Assembly: GCA_903918595.1 (NCBI GenBank)
Contig: CAIXFB010000393.1
Coordinates: forward strand, 1-7,268
Direction of reading: 5' to 3'
Length of the DNA stretch: 7,268 bases
Source: an uncultured Actinomycetes bacterium
GTDB taxonomy: Bacteria; Actinomycetota; Actinomycetes; S36-B12
In this document: piece by piece, positions 5,438 through 7,268 of the stretch
Layout: every line of letters starts with the position of its first letter
Numbering within the stretch: position 1 is the stretch's first letter
The notes under the pieces: generated by a model
What the model was told of the DNA's origin: nothing
The model's input: only the letters and a program-made list of their open reading frames with translations
Database searches by the model: none
Program-made: the position numbers and the translations under genes

Positions 5438-5775
5438 GGCGGCTCGGCCGGGGTGTCTTGTGGGTGTGGGATCACACCCTTGGATTCCTTCTGGCACAGG
5501 TGCTGCTGGCATTGATCTGGGTGTACCAACGGGTGATCTCTCCGGTCCTCACACCAAGTTGTCGTTTCCACCCGAGCTGTTCTGCGTACGCATGGGGATC
5601 CATCCGCACGCACGGTTCGGGTAAGGGCCTAATCTTGGCCGTCTGGCGTCTACTACGGTGCAATCCTTGGAATGGCGGTGGCCTCGACCCTGTTCCAGCC
5701 AAGGGGTATTGGCTGCCAGCTATCCACCCGGATGGTCGGGATCGGCTCGGCGCTCAGTACGGCAGTACGACTTGA
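5434..5775 (+). CDS. yidD: Membrane protein insertion efficiency factor YidD
   Basis: A 113-residue member of the YidD family (DUF37), small proteins at the inner face of the membrane that help YidC-dependent insertion. An N-terminal hydrophobic, amphipathic stretch (about 8-30) leads into YQRVISP (31-37), PSCRFHPSCSAYA (41-53) and RLLRCNPWNGGGLDPVP (72-88). The three conserved cysteines are at 43, 49 and 76. The last 25 residues are variable. The start is ATG at 5434, overlapping the rnpA stop by 4 nt; this implies translational coupling and fits the fixed rnpA-yidD-yidC order. Confidence 0.95.
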   Translation: MRRLGRGVLWVWDHTLGFLLAQVLLALIWVYQRVISPVLTPSCRFHPSCSAYAWGSIRTHGSGKGLILAVWRLLRCNPWNGGGLDPVPAKGYWLPAIHPDGRDRLGAQYGSTT

Positions 5776-5814
5776 TCAGCATGACTTCGACTATGTAGGA
5801 GATTGACTTCAAAG

Positions 5815-6735
5815 ATGTTCATTCTCGATTGGCTCCGTACAGCGGTGAGCTGGGTTCTCGTCCAGTTCCACCAACTGCTGAGCACGTTCATGGATCCAGC
5901 CAGTGGCTGGACCTGGGCACTATCAATCGTCGGACTTGTGCTGGTCATCCGTATTTTGCTGATTCCGCTCTTCGTTAAGCAGATCAAGGCGCAGCGCGGC
6001 TTGCAAATAATTCAGCCGCAGATGAAAGAGATTCAGAAGAAGTACGCGGGTGACCGTGAGCGCCAGTCGCAAGAAATGATGAAGCTGTACAAGGAAACTG
6101 GCACCAACCCTCTCGCTTCATGTCTGCCAATCCTGTTGCAGGCCCCCATCTTCTTCGCGTTGTTTAGTGTGTTGCAGGGCATCGCCATGAAAGTCCCCGA
6201 GGGTGTTTTCAACTGGCCGCAGTATGAGTATCTCCTCGACGTGGCCCATGACGCCTCGATCTTCGGTGTGCCGTTGTACGCAACATTCTGGAATGCGGAT
6301 CAATCTCCCAATCCCACTAACACCCGCATCCTCGCCTTCATTTTGATCATCTTGATGTCGGCCACCACGTTCTTAACTCAGCGCCAATTGATCGTGAAGA
6401 ACACTGCGCCGGATAACCCGATGGTGCGCCAACAGAAGATCCTGCTGTATGTATTCCCCATCGTTTTTGCAGTTGGTGGCGTGAACTTCCCGATCGGTGT
6501 CCTCATCTACTGGTTCACCACGAACCTGTGGTCGATGGGTCAGCAGTTCTGGGTCATTCGTAATAACCCGCAACCAGGGACCCCAGCTTTTGATGCGAAG
6601 GAAAAGCGGAAGGCGGACAAGTTGGCAAGAAAGTCCGGAACCGTTGTCATTGAAGAAGTTACCGACACCCCGTCGGAAAACACTCCCCGGGTACAACCCA
6701 AACGAGCCCCCCGCGCCAAGCGGAAGAAAAAGTAG
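5815..6735 (+). CDS. yidC: Membrane protein insertase YidC (YidC/Oxa1/Alb3 family)
   Basis: A 306-residue polytopic insertase that inserts membrane proteins alone or with SecYEG. It has the short form without the large periplasmic domain of Gram-negative YidC. Hydrophobic segments are near 8-26, 32-54, 101-124, 171-188 and 209-236. The groove arginine is R46 in VIRILLIPLF. The cytoplasmic loop 55-98 is charged, with IQKKYAGD and KETGTNPL; the Oxa1 stretch CLPILLQAPIFFALF follows at 103-117. The C-terminal tail is basic (about 263-306, ending KRKKK) and may contact ribosomes. Start choice is open: ATG at 5815 has AGGAG at 5797-5801, 13 nt away, a bit far; a TTG at 5803 is only 1 nt from it. 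I prefer ATG on protein similarity. Confidence 0.95.
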   Translation: MFILDWLRTAVSWVLVQFHQLLSTFMDPASGWTWALSIVGLVLVIRILLIPLFVKQIKAQRGLQIIQPQMKEIQKKYAGDRERQSQEMMKLYKETGTNPLASCLPILLQAPIFFALFSVLQGIAMKVPEGVFNWPQYEYLLDVAHDASIFGVPLYATFWNADQSPNPTNTRILAFILIILMSATTFLTQRQLIVKNTAPDNPMVRQQKILLYVFPIVFAVGGVNFPIGVLIYWFTTNLWSMGQQFWVIRNNPQPGTPAFDAKEKRKADKLARKSGTVVIEEVTDTPSENTPRVQPKRAPRAKRKKK

Positions 6736-6742
6736 GAGCAAG

Positions 6743-7231
6743 ATGAGTGAGAAGACCGAAGCATCAGTAAACCTCCTGGAACAAGAGGGCGACGCTGCTG
6801 CTGACTACCTTGAAGCTCTCCTTGACATTGCTGATCTAGACGGAGACATCGACATTGACGTTGAGGGAAACCGGGCGATGGTGTCAGTGGTTGAGGTCAA
6901 TCAAGGTGATCTCAGTAATCTCGTTGGAGCCGATGGCGAAGTACTCCAAGCCCTTCAGGAGCTGACCCGCCTCGCTGCCACTCGGGAAACTGGTGAGCGC
7001 TCACGATTGATGCTCGATATCGCCGGACACCGGGCGGCTCAGCGCCAAATGTTGGCGGAGAAGGCCCGGGAGGCGATCGCTGAAGCCCAGCGCACATCCG
7101 CCCCGGTTCGGATGGACCCAATGACTCCATTCGAACGCAAGGTCGTCCATGACGTTGTGGCTGAGGCCGGCCTGGCCAGTGAGTCCGAGGGTGAAGAGCC
7201 CACACGATTCGTAGTTATTCGCGTCTCCTAA
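6743..7231 (+). CDS. jag: Jag/KhpB-type RNA-binding protein (KH and R3H domains)
   Basis: A 162-residue protein beginning MSEKTEASV after AGGAG (6734-6738), which overlaps the yidC stop. An acidic N-terminus (about 20-41) is followed by a KH domain (about 38-93) with the GxxG loop GADG at 62-65 in LSNLVGADGEVLQALQELTRLA. An R3H domain follows at about 98-160, with its signature arginine and histidine as R132 and H136 in FERKVVHDVV. The Jag-N domain of Firmicutes is absent, as usual in actinobacteria. It is a cytoplasmic RNA-binding regulator; in other bacteria KhpB acts with KhpA in cell-size and cell-division control, and targets here are unknown. The position between yidC and the likely rsmG is typical. 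Confidence 0.92.
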   Translation: MSEKTEASVNLLEQEGDAAADYLEALLDIADLDGDIDIDVEGNRAMVSVVEVNQGDLSNLVGADGEVLQALQELTRLAATRETGERSRLMLDIAGHRAAQRQMLAEKAREAIAEAQRTSAPVRMDPMTPFERKVVHDVVAEAGLASESEGEEPTRFVVIRVS

Positions 7232-7248
7232 TTCCCGGATAACTCGAA

Positions 7249-7264
7249 GGTTTCGCGTGAAACA
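7249..7264. promoter_or_regulatory. parS: parS-like ParB-binding site
   Basis: GGTTTCGCGTGAAACA differs from the parS consensus TGTTTCACGTGAAACA at two of 16 positions; within the 14-bp core GTTTCACGTGAAAC only one base differs (G for the central A at 7255). parS sites cluster near oriC, and the gap before rsmG is a frequent location. ParB would nucleate here for origin segregation; actual binding is inferred. Confidence 0.75.
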
Positions 7265-7268
7265 TTCA
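7257..7268 (+). CDS. rsmG: Probable start of rsmG (16S rRNA methyltransferase), cut by window end
   Basis: A GTG at 7257 with GAAGG at 7246-7250, 6 nt upstream, opens a frame reading VKHS before the window ends. Related genes often begin MFHVKH because the parS sequence itself encodes those residues; the same overlap is seen here. Four codons cannot identify a protein, so the call rests on the conserved jag-rsmG order and this start pattern. Confidence 0.4.

Noticed and set aside
5125..5613. Minus-strand frame of 162 codons opposite rnpA/yidD
   Set aside because: It crosses two well-supported genes on the other strand and shows no domain or ribosome site.
1..7268. A novel accessory system such as a defence locus, prophage or mobile element
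   Set aside because: Every gene belongs to the conserved origin neighbourhood; no transposase, integrase, terminal repeats, CRISPR repeats or unfamiliar genes are present.

Overview
This window is the chromosomal replication-origin neighbourhood of an actinobacterium. The evidence is the gene order dciA-recF-dnaN-(oriC)-dnaA on the minus strand, followed by rpmH-rnpA-yidD-yidC-jag on the plus strand. Individual proteins also look actinobacterial: DciA with a conserved GPTAPSW/GRGPRDTY tail, a Jag protein without the Jag-N domain, and a DnaA ending typical of the group. By eye the base composition is moderate for this phylum, with AT-rich stretches in the intergenic DNA. I cannot place it to genus.

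Layout: 1-48 is a short flank with no gene I can support. 49-2804 (minus) holds dciA, recF and dnaN, packed as one translationally coupled unit: a 4-nt overlap between recF and dciA, and a 3-nt gap between dnaN and recF. 2805-3293 is a gene-free interval that I read as oriC. It has two perfect DnaA boxes, many degenerate ones, and an AT-rich tract with a TAG-type trinucleotide array abutting a tandem box pair, which matches the DnaA-trio unwinding architecture. 3294-4715 (minus) is dnaA. 4716-4944 is the divergent dnaA/rpmH control region, with two more perfect DnaA boxes, a dnaA promoter and an rpmH promoter. 4945-7231 (plus) is rpmH-rnpA-yidD-yidC-jag. The window ends in a parS-like palindrome that overlaps the probable GTG start of the next gene, most likely rsmG.

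How it works together: DnaA opens oriC; DciA is the loader or helper of the replicative helicase; DnaN is the sliding clamp; RecF acts in gap repair at stalled forks. The rightward genes make ribosomal protein L34, the protein part of RNase P, and the membrane-insertion factors YidD and YidC, plus the RNA-binding protein Jag (KhpB). The DnaA boxes in the dnaA leader suggest autoregulation, and the parS-like site links the locus to chromosome segregation. I see no mobile element, CRISPR array, tRNA or novel accessory system. The noteworthy signals are in the architecture of the origin and the parS-like site.
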